Made by a program: the position numbers and the translations under genes
The notes under the pieces: model-generated
Databases searched by the model: none
Seen by the model: only the letters and a program-made list of their open reading frames with translations
What the model was told of the DNA's origin: nothing
Shown here: positions 1 through 5,624 of the stretch, piece after piece
Position numbering within the stretch: position 1 is the first letter of the stretch
How the letters are laid out: each line of letters starts with the position of its first letter
Assembly: GCA_002842135.1 (NCBI GenBank)
Contig: PHCD01000067.1
Location: 1-9,245 of the forward strand
Source: Betaproteobacteria bacterium HGW-Betaproteobacteria-8
Lineage (GTDB): Bacteria > Pseudomonadota > Gammaproteobacteria > Burkholderiales > Methylophilaceae
Reading direction: 5' to 3'
DNA length: 9,245 nucleotides

Positions 1-59
1 TGACCCAAATGCAAGCTTCCCGTAGGACGCATGCCCGATAAAACACGCTCAACAGCCAT
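1..59 (-). CDS. trpS: Tryptophan--tRNA ligase, N-terminal fragment (cut by window edge)
   Basis: This is the start of a class I aminoacyl-tRNA synthetase that charges tRNA-Trp in the cytoplasm. Reading the minus strand from the ATG at 59-57 gives MAVERVLSGMRPTGSLHLGH before the window ends. The RVLSGMRPTG stretch followed by HLGH is the characteristic beginning of bacterial TrpS; HLGH (residues 17-20) is the HIGH-type ATP-binding signature. Only 19 full codons are visible, so the KMSKS loop and the rest of the enzyme cannot be checked. It lies 52 bp downstream of the M50 protease gene on the same strand, an order I recall from betaproteobacteria. No clear Shine-Dalgarno sequence precedes the ATG. 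A TATAAT box at 95-90 suggests it has its own promoter. Confidence 0.88.
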   Translation of the reverse strand, partial: MAVERVLSGMRPTGSLHLG

Positions 60-60
60 A

Positions 61-106
61 GTGATTAAAACCCGTTATTAGATAATGTGATTATACGAAT
101 AATCAC
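61..106. repeat. Three GTGATTA heptamers, two of them forming a perfect 8-bp inverted repeat
   Basis: GTGATTA occurs at 61-67 and 87-93, and its inverse TAATCAC at 100-106. The last two belong to a perfect inverted repeat, GTGATTAT (87-94) and ATAATCAC (99-106), separated by ACGA. There is no T-run on either side, so it does not look like an intrinsic terminator. The repeat overlaps the probable -10 box of trpS, which fits an operator. That role is inference; the repeats themselves are directly visible. Confidence 0.6.
82..95 (-). promoter_or_regulatory. Candidate trpS promoter (-10 TATAAT)
   Basis: The minus strand reads TATAAT at 95-90, a perfect sigma-70 -10 hexamer. Initiation about seven bases downstream, near 82, would give a leader of about 23 nt before the trpS ATG at 59. 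The -35 region is poor: hexamers at 16-18 bp spacing (ACTTAA, CACTTA, CCACTT) do not resemble TTGACA. The promoter may therefore need an activator, or trpS may mainly be read from upstream. Confidence 0.4.
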
Positions 107-111
107 GGAAA

Positions 112-750
112 TTAAGTGGTTATTGCACCTATCAGCCACAACACAGCATTGATGAAAGGCATCATGATCTGGTAAAGCACACCGGTAAACAGCAAAACAA
201 CCAGAATAATAAAGCCGAATCGCTCAATCCTGGAGAACTGGTAAGCCAGGTGATTGGGCAACAGGCTGACTGCGATACGCCCGCCATCCAGCGGCGGCAA
301 TGGTAAGAGGTTAAGTACCAGCAGCACGACATTGATCATGATGCCGGCCTGCGCCATGAGTGACAGGGGCGTTACAAATGCTGCCGGGGCATGTGCAGAA
401 AAACTGAGCGCCAGCGCCCACAATATCGCCATCACTAGATTGGACGCCGGGCCGGCAGCAGCCACCCACAACATATCGCGCTTGGGATTGCGCAGCTTGC
501 CGAAATCCACCGGCACCGGCTTGGCCCAGCCGAAGAGTATGCCGCCCAGCATCATGGTCAGTGCAGGGACAAGAATGGTACCGATAGGATCGATGTGATT
601 GAGCGGATTGAGCGTGATGCGGCCTTCCAGCTGTGCAGTCATGTCGCCGAAATATCTCGCGGCGTAACCATGTGCAGCTTCATGCACGGTGATGGCAAAA
701 ATGACCGGCAAGGCATAAATCGCTATTTTCTGTATCAGGGTAAGTTCCAT
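112..750 (-). CDS. Site-2 protease family (peptidase M50) membrane protein
   Basis: This is a 212-residue integral membrane zinc metalloprotease of the M50 family, the small prokaryotic type without a PDZ domain. The zinc-binding HEAAH is at residues 23-27 in the first membrane segment. The second family motif, NLLPLPPLDGG, is at 147-157, with Asp155 as the expected third ligand. Hydrophobic segments lie near 8-30, 54-75, 95-118, 134-152 and 177-200. I chose the ATG at 750 because the family usually starts a few residues before LIQKIAIYALP and a GGAAA lies just upstream at 759-755. An in-frame ATG at 777 would add nine residues and overlap the end of yciO. Many members of this subfamily have no known substrate, and none can be inferred here. 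The gene follows yciO by 19 bp and precedes trpS. Confidence 0.88.
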   Translation of the reverse strand: MELTLIQKIAIYALPVIFAITVHEAAHGYAARYFGDMTAQLEGRITLNPLNHIDPIGTILVPALTMMLGGILFGWAKPVPVDFGKLRNPKRDMLWVAAAGPASNLVMAILWALALSFSAHAPAAFVTPLSLMAQAGIMINVVLLVLNLLPLPPLDGGRIAVSLLPNHLAYQFSRIERFGFIILVVLLFTGVLYQIMMPFINAVLWLIGAITT

Positions 751-769
751 TTGGTTTCCGTTTTCTTGC

Positions 770-1399
770 TTATTCATCAAGACCGAAAGGTCCGGGATCA
801 CCGGCACCGAGACGGATCAATTGCGGACTGCCGCCCGTCAGGTCTATGACTGTTGTCGGTTCGGCCACACAGGCACCGGCATCGATCACCAGATCGACCT
901 GATGTTCCAGCCTGTCGCGAATTTCCCAGGCTTCGTTCAATGGCTCACTGTCACCCGGCAGCATTAGCGTCATGCTGAGCAGCGGCTGGTTCAGTTCATC
1001 CAGTATCGCCTGCGTTACCGTGTGATCCGGCACGCGCAGGCCTATGGTGCTGCGCTTGGGGTGCTGCAACCGGCGCGGAACCTCACGCGAGGCTTTCAGC
1101 ACAAAAGTATATTGGCCCGGTGTATTAGCCTTTAGCAAACGGAACTGGCTGTTATCGACCTGGGCATAATTGCCGATTTCTGCCAGATTGCGGCAGACCA
1201 AAGTGAAATGATGGGAATCATCGACCCGGCGGATTTCCCGGATACGCTTCTGCGCATCGGCATTACCAAGTATACAGCCGAGTGCGTAGGTTGAATCGGT
1301 GGGATAAGCAATCACACCGCCATTATTCAGAATTGTCACGGCCTGATGGATAAGGCGGGCCTGCGGATTCTCCGGGTGAACCACGAAATACTGGGCCAT
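770..1399 (-). CDS. yciO: YciO family protein (TsaC/Sua5/YrdC fold)
   Basis: This 209-residue cytoplasmic protein has the TsaC/Sua5 fold, whose founding members make threonylcarbamoyl-AMP for the tRNA t6A modification. It belongs to the YciO branch. It has YPTDSTYALGC at 32-42, the TPGQYTFVLKA stretch at 93-103, KRSTIGLRVPDH at 115-126 and PTTVIDLTGG at 181-190, closely tracking E. coli YciO as I remember it. YciO proteins are usually annotated L-threonylcarbamoyladenylate synthase, but their physiological role is less certain than that of TsaC, and a separate tsaC is expected elsewhere in the genome. The ATG at 1399 shares its first base with the rnm stop codon (TGATG), and GGAG at 1411-1408 sits eight bases upstream, so translation is probably coupled. 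A longer frame up to 1459 would read into rnm and is rejected. The rnm-yciO order is the same as in E. coli. Confidence 0.92.
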   Translation of the reverse strand: MAQYFVVHPENPQARLIHQAVTILNNGGVIAYPTDSTYALGCILGNADAQKRIREIRRVDDSHHFTLVCRNLAEIGNYAQVDNSQFRLLKANTPGQYTFVLKASREVPRRLQHPKRSTIGLRVPDHTVTQAILDELNQPLLSMTLMLPGDSEPLNEAWEIRDRLEHQVDLVIDAGACVAEPTTVIDLTGGSPQLIRLGAGDPGPFGLDE

Positions 1400-2268
1400 C
1401 AGGACATCTCCGCAACCAGGGCCTGCACTTCCGGCCAATCCTGCCAGACCGGGACACAACCTGCAGGCAGCTCTGGCAAGCGGCCCATCTCCATATAACT
1501 CAGGCCATGACCATGGTAGTCGGAACCCTGAGAGGCCTGTAGGCCAAACAGTCCGGCAATGCGGGCGAATTCATGATACTGGTCCTGCGTATGACTTCCC
1601 GTCACCACTTCAACCGCCTTACCCCCATAAGACCTGAACTCTTCCATCAGTTCCAGCATGGTCGGGCGGCCCATGTCATATCTGCCAGGATGAGCGATCA
1701 CTGCCGTGCCGCCACTGTTCACAATCCAGCCCACTGCATCTTCCAGGCTGGCCCAGCAATGTTCAAAATACCCTGGCTTGCCCTTGACCAGATACTTCTT
1801 AAACACCTTGCGCATCTCGTTGGCGTAACCCTTTTCCATCAGGAAACGGGCAAAATGTGTGCGACTGATGATGCCCTGCCTGGCATATCGATAGGCGCCT
1901 TCCAGGCTGCCATGAATGCCCGCCCGCTCCAGGCTTGCCGCCATGCCTTCGGCCCTGGTATGGCGTCCGGCACGGATCTGGCGCAAGCCCTCAGCCAGTG
2001 GTTGATACTCCGGATCGACCTTCAAGCCGACAATATGCACGGTGCGCTTACGCCAGGTCACGGATATTTCCACACCGCTAATCAATTGGATACCATGCAC
2101 TTCAGCAACGGCTTTGGCTTCAGCCAGCCCTGCCGTATCGTCATGATCGGTCAAAGCCAGCACGCGCAGGCCATGCTCGGCCGCATGCTGAACCAGTTCT
2201 GCCGGTGTGAACAGGCCATCCGAAACATTCGAATGACTGTGCAAATCTATATGGGAGAATATCGTCAA
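1399..2268 (-). CDS. rnm: PHP-domain phosphoesterase, RNase AM / 3',5'-nucleotide bisphosphatase (YciV/TrpH family)
   Basis: This 289-residue cytoplasmic enzyme is of the PHP family. Characterised relatives (E. coli YciV, renamed RNase AM, and a Chromobacterium enzyme) hydrolyse 3',5'-bisphosphonucleotides such as pAp and trim RNA 5' ends. The metal-binding set is complete: DLHSHS at 8-13, TDHD at 40-43, Glu67 in SGVEIS, His78, His138 in SRTHFAR, His193 in IAHPGR, and Asp250/His252 in GSDYHGHG. Its length is normal for the family. The start is a TTG at 2268, just two residues before the conserved SHIDLHSHS; no ATG or GTG lies in frame between it and the upstream stop. No Shine-Dalgarno sequence is evident upstream. 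It leads the block rnm-yciO-M50-trpS and overlaps yciO by one base. Confidence 0.93.
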   Translation of the reverse strand: MTIFSHIDLHSHSNVSDGLFTPAELVQHAAEHGLRVLALTDHDDTAGLAEAKAVAEVHGIQLISGVEISVTWRKRTVHIVGLKVDPEYQPLAEGLRQIRAGRHTRAEGMAASLERAGIHGSLEGAYRYARQGIISRTHFARFLMEKGYANEMRKVFKKYLVKGKPGYFEHCWASLEDAVGWIVNSGGTAVIAHPGRYDMGRPTMLELMEEFRSYGGKAVEVVTGSHTQDQYHEFARIAGLFGLQASQGSDYHGHGLSYMEMGRLPELPAGCVPVWQDWPEVQALVAEMS

Positions 2269-2294
2269 GGATGAAATATTGAATCTTGTGACCT

Positions 2295-2310
2295 ATGCTG
2301 AATCATAGCA
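2295..2310 (-). promoter_or_regulatory. Candidate extended -10 promoter for rnm-yciO-M50
   Basis: The minus strand reads TGCTATGAT at 2310-2302, an extended -10 element (TGn followed by TATGAT, five of six matches to TATAAT). The -35 region at 17 bp spacing (ATGTGA) is weak, which extended -10 promoters tolerate. Initiation near 2295 would leave about 27 nt of leader before the TTG of rnm. A small inverted repeat, CTATG (2293-2297) and CATAG (2304-2308), overlaps the -10. Confidence 0.42.
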
Positions 2311-2386
2311 AAATACGCATACTCTCACATGGCTTAGATCAAGCTTGGCATTTTGGCCATCAACCGCACTAGTCTGGATAATTTAA

Positions 2387-2995
2387 ATGAAGTTTCTGTT
2401 CGACCTGTTTCCCGTCATTCTGTTTTTTGCATCTTTCAAGCTGGCACAAATTTATCCACAGTCAGCTGAAATGCTGATGCATTTGATGGACTATCAAGCC
2501 GAACCCCAGCAACTGCCCATACTGCTTGCCACTGCTGTCGCCATCGTCGCTACGCTGGCGCAGATACTCTGGGTCAAGCTACGTCACGGCAAGGTCGACC
2601 GCATGCTCATTATCAGCGGCTGCATCATTGTGTTTTTTGGTGGCGCCACCCTGCTGCTACATGATGAAACCTTCATCAAGTGGAAACCTACCGTACTTTA
2701 CTGGCTGTTTGGCCTGACCCTGATCGTCGCCAACCTGTTCTTCAAAAAGAACCTGATACGCAGCATGATGGAACAGCAAATCAGCATGCCTGATACCGTC
2801 TGGAACAAACTGAATAGCGCATGGGCTGTCTTCTTCATATTTCTTGGTTGCCTGAACCTGTTTGTCGCCTACAACTTCACGACCGAAGCCTGGGTAAACT
2901 TCAAGCTGTTTGGCACCATGATCCTGATGTTTGCGTTTGTCGTTGGACAAAGTCTGATGATCAGCAAATATATTGCTGCTAAAGATCCTGAATAA
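2387..2995 (+). CDS. yciB: Septation protein A / inner membrane-spanning protein YciB (IspZ family)
   Basis: This 202-residue polytopic inner membrane protein is of the YciB/IspZ family. The family is linked to normal cell division in Shigella and to envelope integrity together with DcrB in E. coli; its biochemical activity is not known. Diagnostic stretches are the N-terminal [35 protein letters not shown] at 84-103, [14 protein letters not shown] at 138-151 and WVNFKLFG at 169-176. It is about 20 residues longer than E. coli YciB, mostly from an expanded loop near residues 22-45 between the first two hydrophobic segments. ATG at 2387 matches the family N-terminus; only a weak GGA lies upstream. 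It is the first gene of the block yciB-yciI-bolA-PPIase. Confidence 0.94.
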   Translation: MKFLFDLFPVILFFASFKLAQIYPQSAEMLMHLMDYQAEPQQLPILLATAVAIVATLAQILWVKLRHGKVDRMLIISGCIIVFFGGATLLLHDETFIKWKPTVLYWLFGLTLIVANLFFKKNLIRSMMEQQISMPDTVWNKLNSAWAVFFIFLGCLNLFVAYNFTTEAWVNFKLFGTMILMFAFVVGQSLMISKYIAAKDPE

Positions 2996-2999
2996 AGGA
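2995..2999 (+). promoter_or_regulatory. Ribosome binding site of yciI
   Basis: AAGGA lies six bases before the ATG at 3006, overlapping the last base of the yciB stop codon. It decides the yciI start in favour of 3006 over an in-frame upstream TTG at 2973 inside yciB, which has no such signal. Confidence 0.7.
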
Positions 3000-3005
3000 A
3001 AACCT

Positions 3006-3338
3006 ATGTGGTACGCCATTATTGCTGAAGACATCCCCAATAGCCTGGAAAAGCGCATGGCAGCAAGACCGGAGCATCTGGCACGGCTGCAGCAACTGCA
3101 GGACGAAGCCAGATTGCTGCTGGCAGGCCCTTTCCCGGCTATCGACAACGCAGACCCGGGAACTTCCGGCTATTCCGGTAGCCTGATTATTGCTGCATTT
3201 GCGAATCTGGAAGCGGCGAAGATCTGGGCCGAAACAGATCCCTTCGTCACAGCCGGCGTCTATGCCAAGGTCACCGTCAAACCATTCCGCAAGACCCTGC
3301 CTGCGCTTCCCGTATTACCAGATATTGAACTGGACTGA
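3006..3338 (+). CDS. yciI: YciI family protein
   Basis: This is a 110-residue protein of the YciI family, a small dimeric alpha-beta-barrel fold related to muconolactone isomerases, with a conserved His thought to be catalytic but no settled physiological reaction. The sequence carries the usual [16 protein letters not shown] start, [11 protein letters not shown] at 21-31 with His24, [11 protein letters not shown] at 37-47, the DPFVTAGVY stretch at 78-86 and VKPF at 91-94. The last 15 or so residues (Pro/Leu-rich, ending DIELD) extend past the usual domain end. The start at 3006 is set by a good AAGGA. The gene sits ten bases after yciB and two bases before bolA. A yciB-yciI neighbourhood is also seen in E. 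coli. Confidence 0.93.
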   Translation: MWYAIIAEDIPNSLEKRMAARPEHLARLQQLQDEARLLLAGPFPAIDNADPGTSGYSGSLIIAAFANLEAAKIWAETDPFVTAGVYAKVTVKPFRKTLPALPVLPDIELD

Positions 3339-3340
3339 CA

Positions 3341-3604
3341 TTGACCCTGACAGAAGAAATCAGGCAGCGCCTGCAATCCCTGTCCCCCGCCAGACTGGAC
3401 CTGGAAGACGAAAGTACCAGCCATGCGGGCCACAAAGGCAATACCGGCGGCGGTCATTTCAAGCTCCATATCGTAAGCTCGCAATTTTGCGGCAAATCGC
3501 AGATAATCCGCCATCGCCTGATATATCAAGCGCTTGCTGGAATGATTCCACAAAGAATCCACGCACTGAGCATTCAAGCGGTTGCGACTGACGAAACCGT
3601 ATGA
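3341..3604 (+). CDS. bolA: BolA family protein
   Basis: This is an 87-residue BolA-like protein. Family members pair with monothiol glutaredoxins in iron-sulfur cluster handling, and E. coli BolA also acts as a stress and morphology regulator. The core is clear: DLEDESTSHAGHKG at 20-33, GGHFKLHIVSSQF at 37-49, RHRLIYQAL at 58-66 and IHALSI at 73-78, whose His74 is the conserved C-terminal His. Cys50 in the FCGKS loop stands where many relatives have Glu or Thr. The start is a TTG two bases after the yciI stop; there is no in-frame ATG or GTG before the domain and only a weak GGA upstream, so translational coupling to yciI is likely. The assignment to BolA rather than to the shorter IbaG branch rests on motif resemblance. 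Confidence 0.9.
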   Translation: MTLTEEIRQRLQSLSPARLDLEDESTSHAGHKGNTGGGHFKLHIVSSQFCGKSQIIRHRLIYQALAGMIPQRIHALSIQAVATDETV

Positions 3605-3623
3605 GCACTCCCAACCATCACTT

Positions 3624-3628
3624 AAGGA
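3624..3628 (+). promoter_or_regulatory. Ribosome binding site of the PPIase gene
   Basis: AAGGA lies seven bases before the ATG at 3636. It supports that ATG over the out-of-frame ATG at 3632. Confidence 0.65.
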
Positions 3629-3635
3629 ATGATGT

Positions 3636-4424
3636 ATGAAACTAATTAAAAGCACATTGATTGCGCTCACCCTGTTTGGTTTTGCGCAGTCTGCTCCAGC
3701 AGCTGACAGTGTTGCCACGGTCAATGGCAAACCTATCAAGCAATCCCTTTATGATTACATCAGTAGAGATGCCAGTGCGCGCGGACAAACCGTAGACGCC
3801 AATGTCAAGGAAATGATCGTCAACAAACTGGTCAGTAGTGAATTGATCTACCAGGAAGCACAGCGTATCGGCCTGGACAAGCAGGCTGACTACCTGGCCC
3901 AGGAAGAACTCAGCCGTCGCGAACTGCTGGTCAACACCTACCTGCAGGACTTCATCAAGAAAAATCCTGTTAGTGAAGCCAGCACCAAGGCCGAATACGA
4001 GAAACTCAAAAAACAAATGGGTGACAAGGAATACAAGGCCAGACACATTCTTGTTGCCACCGAGGCTGAGGCAAAAGACATCATCGCCCAGTTAGGCAAA
4101 GGCGGCGATTTCGACAAGCTCGCCAAGGAGAAATCCAATGATCCCGGCTCAAAGGAAAAAGGCGGCGATCTTGGCTGGTTCTCGCCTGGCAGCATGGTCA
4201 AACCCTTCAGCGATGCCACTGCCACCCTGAAAAAAGGCGGCATAACCGCCACTCCGGTACAGACCCAGTTTGGCTGGCATGTCATCAAGCTGGAAGACAC
4301 CCGCGCGGCACAGCCACCTGCTTATGAAAAGGTCAAAGTTGGCCTGCAGAAGCAGCTGCAACAGCAACAACTGGAGAAAGTACTGGGCGACCTGCGCCAT
4401 AAGGCAAAGATCGTCATCAACTAG
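3636..4424 (+). CDS. Periplasmic parvulin-type peptidyl-prolyl isomerase (SurA/PpiC-like)
   Basis: This 262-residue exported foldase catalyses cis-trans isomerisation of peptidyl-prolyl bonds and probably helps envelope proteins fold. A Sec signal peptide is evident: MKLIK, a hydrophobic core to about residue 18, and a likely cut after APA at 20-22. Residues 24-130 form a charged helical chaperone-like region of the SurA N-terminal kind (VATVNGKPI near 26-34, then LVSSELIYQEAQRIGLD). The rotamase domain spans about 133-221: YKARHILV at 133-140, the GGDLGWFSPGSMVKPF stretch at 176-191 and QFGWHVIKLED at 211-221. A Gln-rich tail follows (QKQLQQQQLEK). It has one rotamase domain, unlike SurA with two. 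Closely similar proteins are common in betaproteobacteria under the name peptidylprolyl isomerase. It is the last gene of the plus-strand block, 31 bp after bolA. Confidence 0.93.
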   Translation: MKLIKSTLIALTLFGFAQSAPAADSVATVNGKPIKQSLYDYISRDASARGQTVDANVKEMIVNKLVSSELIYQEAQRIGLDKQADYLAQEELSRRELLVNTYLQDFIKKNPVSEASTKAEYEKLKKQMGDKEYKARHILVATEAEAKDIIAQLGKGGDFDKLAKEKSNDPGSKEKGGDLGWFSPGSMVKPFSDATATLKKGGITATPVQTQFGWHVIKLEDTRAAQPPAYEKVKVGLQKQLQQQQLEKVLGDLRHKAKIVIN

Positions 4425-4440
4425 ATATCTTCATTACGTA

Positions 4441-4469
4441 AAAAGGCCTGTCAAAGACAGGCCTTTTTT
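4441..4469. terminator. Bidirectional intrinsic terminator between convergent blocks
   Basis: AAAAGGCCTGTC (4441-4452), an AAA loop, then GACAGGCC and six T (4456-4469) form a stem of eight GC-rich pairs extended by A-T pairs. The plus strand ends in T6 and the minus strand in T4 or more (continuing through TTTTACG), so it can stop both the PPIase transcript, whose stop codon is 16 bp upstream, and the convergent VOC gene, which ends 28 bp away. Confidence 0.92.
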
Positions 4470-4497
4470 ATTACCTTTTATATCGCACAACATCTTG

Positions 4498-4872
4498 CTA
4501 TTCGAGCTGCGAAAACTCCAGGGCATTGCCATCCGGGTCGCGGCAGAACAGCGCTGCACGGCCGGACTTGCTCTTGCTGTACGCTATACCGGCCGCATCG
4601 AGTGCTGCCATTGCAGCTTCCAGGCTTTTTACATGCATGGCCAGATGGATATCACGCCCGCCATGTGCCGGGCGTTGCACGCCGGCATAAGGATTATCCA
4701 CCTGCATCAGATGAATCTGGTTGGGGCCAATGTCATACCAGACGCCTGGGAACTCCCTTTCCGGACGCTTCGGGTCAGGTTTCAATCCCAGCAAGCCCTC
4801 ATAGAAAGCCCTGGATTGCGCCAAATCTGAAACAATTAAGCCTGTATGCAAATATTTCGTGATTTCTATCAT
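4498..4872 (-). CDS. VOC family protein (glyoxalase/dioxygenase fold)
   Basis: This 124-residue cytoplasmic protein has the vicinal oxygen chelate fold: two beta-alpha-beta-beta-beta modules that bind a metal. The first module includes LHTGLIVSDLAQSRAFYEGL (8-27) and NQIHLMQ (51-57); the second includes DIHLAMHV (74-81) and FCRDPDGNALEFSQLE (109-124). Likely metal ligands are His9, His54, His76 and Glu119. The short SKSGRAALFCRDPDGN pattern resembles small glyoxalase-like proteins, but the substrate cannot be read from the sequence, and neither lactoylglutathione lyase nor a resistance role should be assumed. I chose the ATG at 4872; a TTG five codons upstream is in frame but less likely. It follows the DUF486 gene by 18 bp and is the last gene before the terminator. 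Confidence 0.88.
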   Translation of the reverse strand: MIEITKYLHTGLIVSDLAQSRAFYEGLLGLKPDPKRPEREFPGVWYDIGPNQIHLMQVDNPYAGVQRPAHGGRDIHLAMHVKSLEAAMAALDAAGIAYSKSKSGRAALFCRDPDGNALEFSQLE

Positions 4873-4890
4873 TGCCAACCCACTCAAAAT

Positions 4891-5232
4891 TTAAGACCTG
4901 AACATGAAATAAACCGCACCCACCAGACACAGGCCTGCCCAGAGAAAATCCAGCTTCAAGGACTGCTGCATATAGTAGATGGCAAACGGCACAAAAACCA
5001 ATAAAGTAATGACCTCTTGCAGTATCTTAAGTTGCGCCAGCGACATCACGGTAAAACCGATACGGTTGGCAGGAACTTGCAGCATGTATTCAAACAGCGC
5101 TATGCCCCAACTGATAAAGGCTGCCGCAAACCAGGGTTTGTCATTCAGGTTTTTCAGATGTGCGTACCAGGCGAATGTCATAAAGACATTCGACATGGTC
5201 AGCAGGATGATGGTCTTGATAACAGCTGGCAC
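4891..5232 (-). CDS. DMT family membrane protein (DUF486)
   Basis: This is a 113-residue membrane protein of the DUF486 family, distantly related to drug/metabolite transporters. About four hydrophobic segments are visible (near 4-24, 34-52, 72-90 and 93-111). Recognisable family stretches are LLTMSNVFMTFAWYAHLK at 10-27, FEYMLQVPANRIG at 47-59 and AQLKILQE at 66-73. Its function is unknown; with four segments it might act as a dimer, as small multidrug resistance proteins do, but that is only an analogy. The only in-frame start near the family N-terminus is a GTG at 5232; the frame is closed upstream by the glnB stop, and no good ribosome binding site is present. It is 18 bp after glnB, so coupling or reinitiation is plausible. 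Confidence 0.9.
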   Translation of the reverse strand: MPAVIKTIILLTMSNVFMTFAWYAHLKNLNDKPWFAAAFISWGIALFEYMLQVPANRIGFTVMSLAQLKILQEVITLLVFVPFAIYYMQQSLKLDFLWAGLCLVGAVYFMFRS

Positions 5233-5250
5233 AACAAAAACACCGGTGGT

Positions 5251-5600
<350 letters not shown>

Positions 5601-5624
5601 AAAATTATTGCCTGCTTATACAAC

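Noticed and set aside
1573..2274. Open frame of 233 codons on the plus strand
   Set aside because: It is antisense to rnm, which has every PHP metal ligand; the translation has no recognisable family pattern.
2353..2382. TTGGCC and GATAAT as a promoter for yciB
   Set aside because: Initiation would fall at about 2389, inside the start codon region of yciB, so it could not yield a normal message unless translation begins later; the family N-terminus argues for the ATG at 2387.
2657..3148. Minus-strand frame of 163 codons across yciB and yciI
   Set aside because: It is a shadow of two well-recognised genes, with Ser/Cys-rich translation and no start signal.
3260..3739. Minus-strand frame of 159 codons across yciI, bolA and the PPIase start
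   Set aside because: It covers parts of three real genes and their junctions, and its translation is not protein-like.
4498..4872. VOC protein as lactoylglutathione lyase or an antibiotic resistance protein
   Set aside because: The fold is clear but the substrate-determining residues cannot be assigned from sequence alone.
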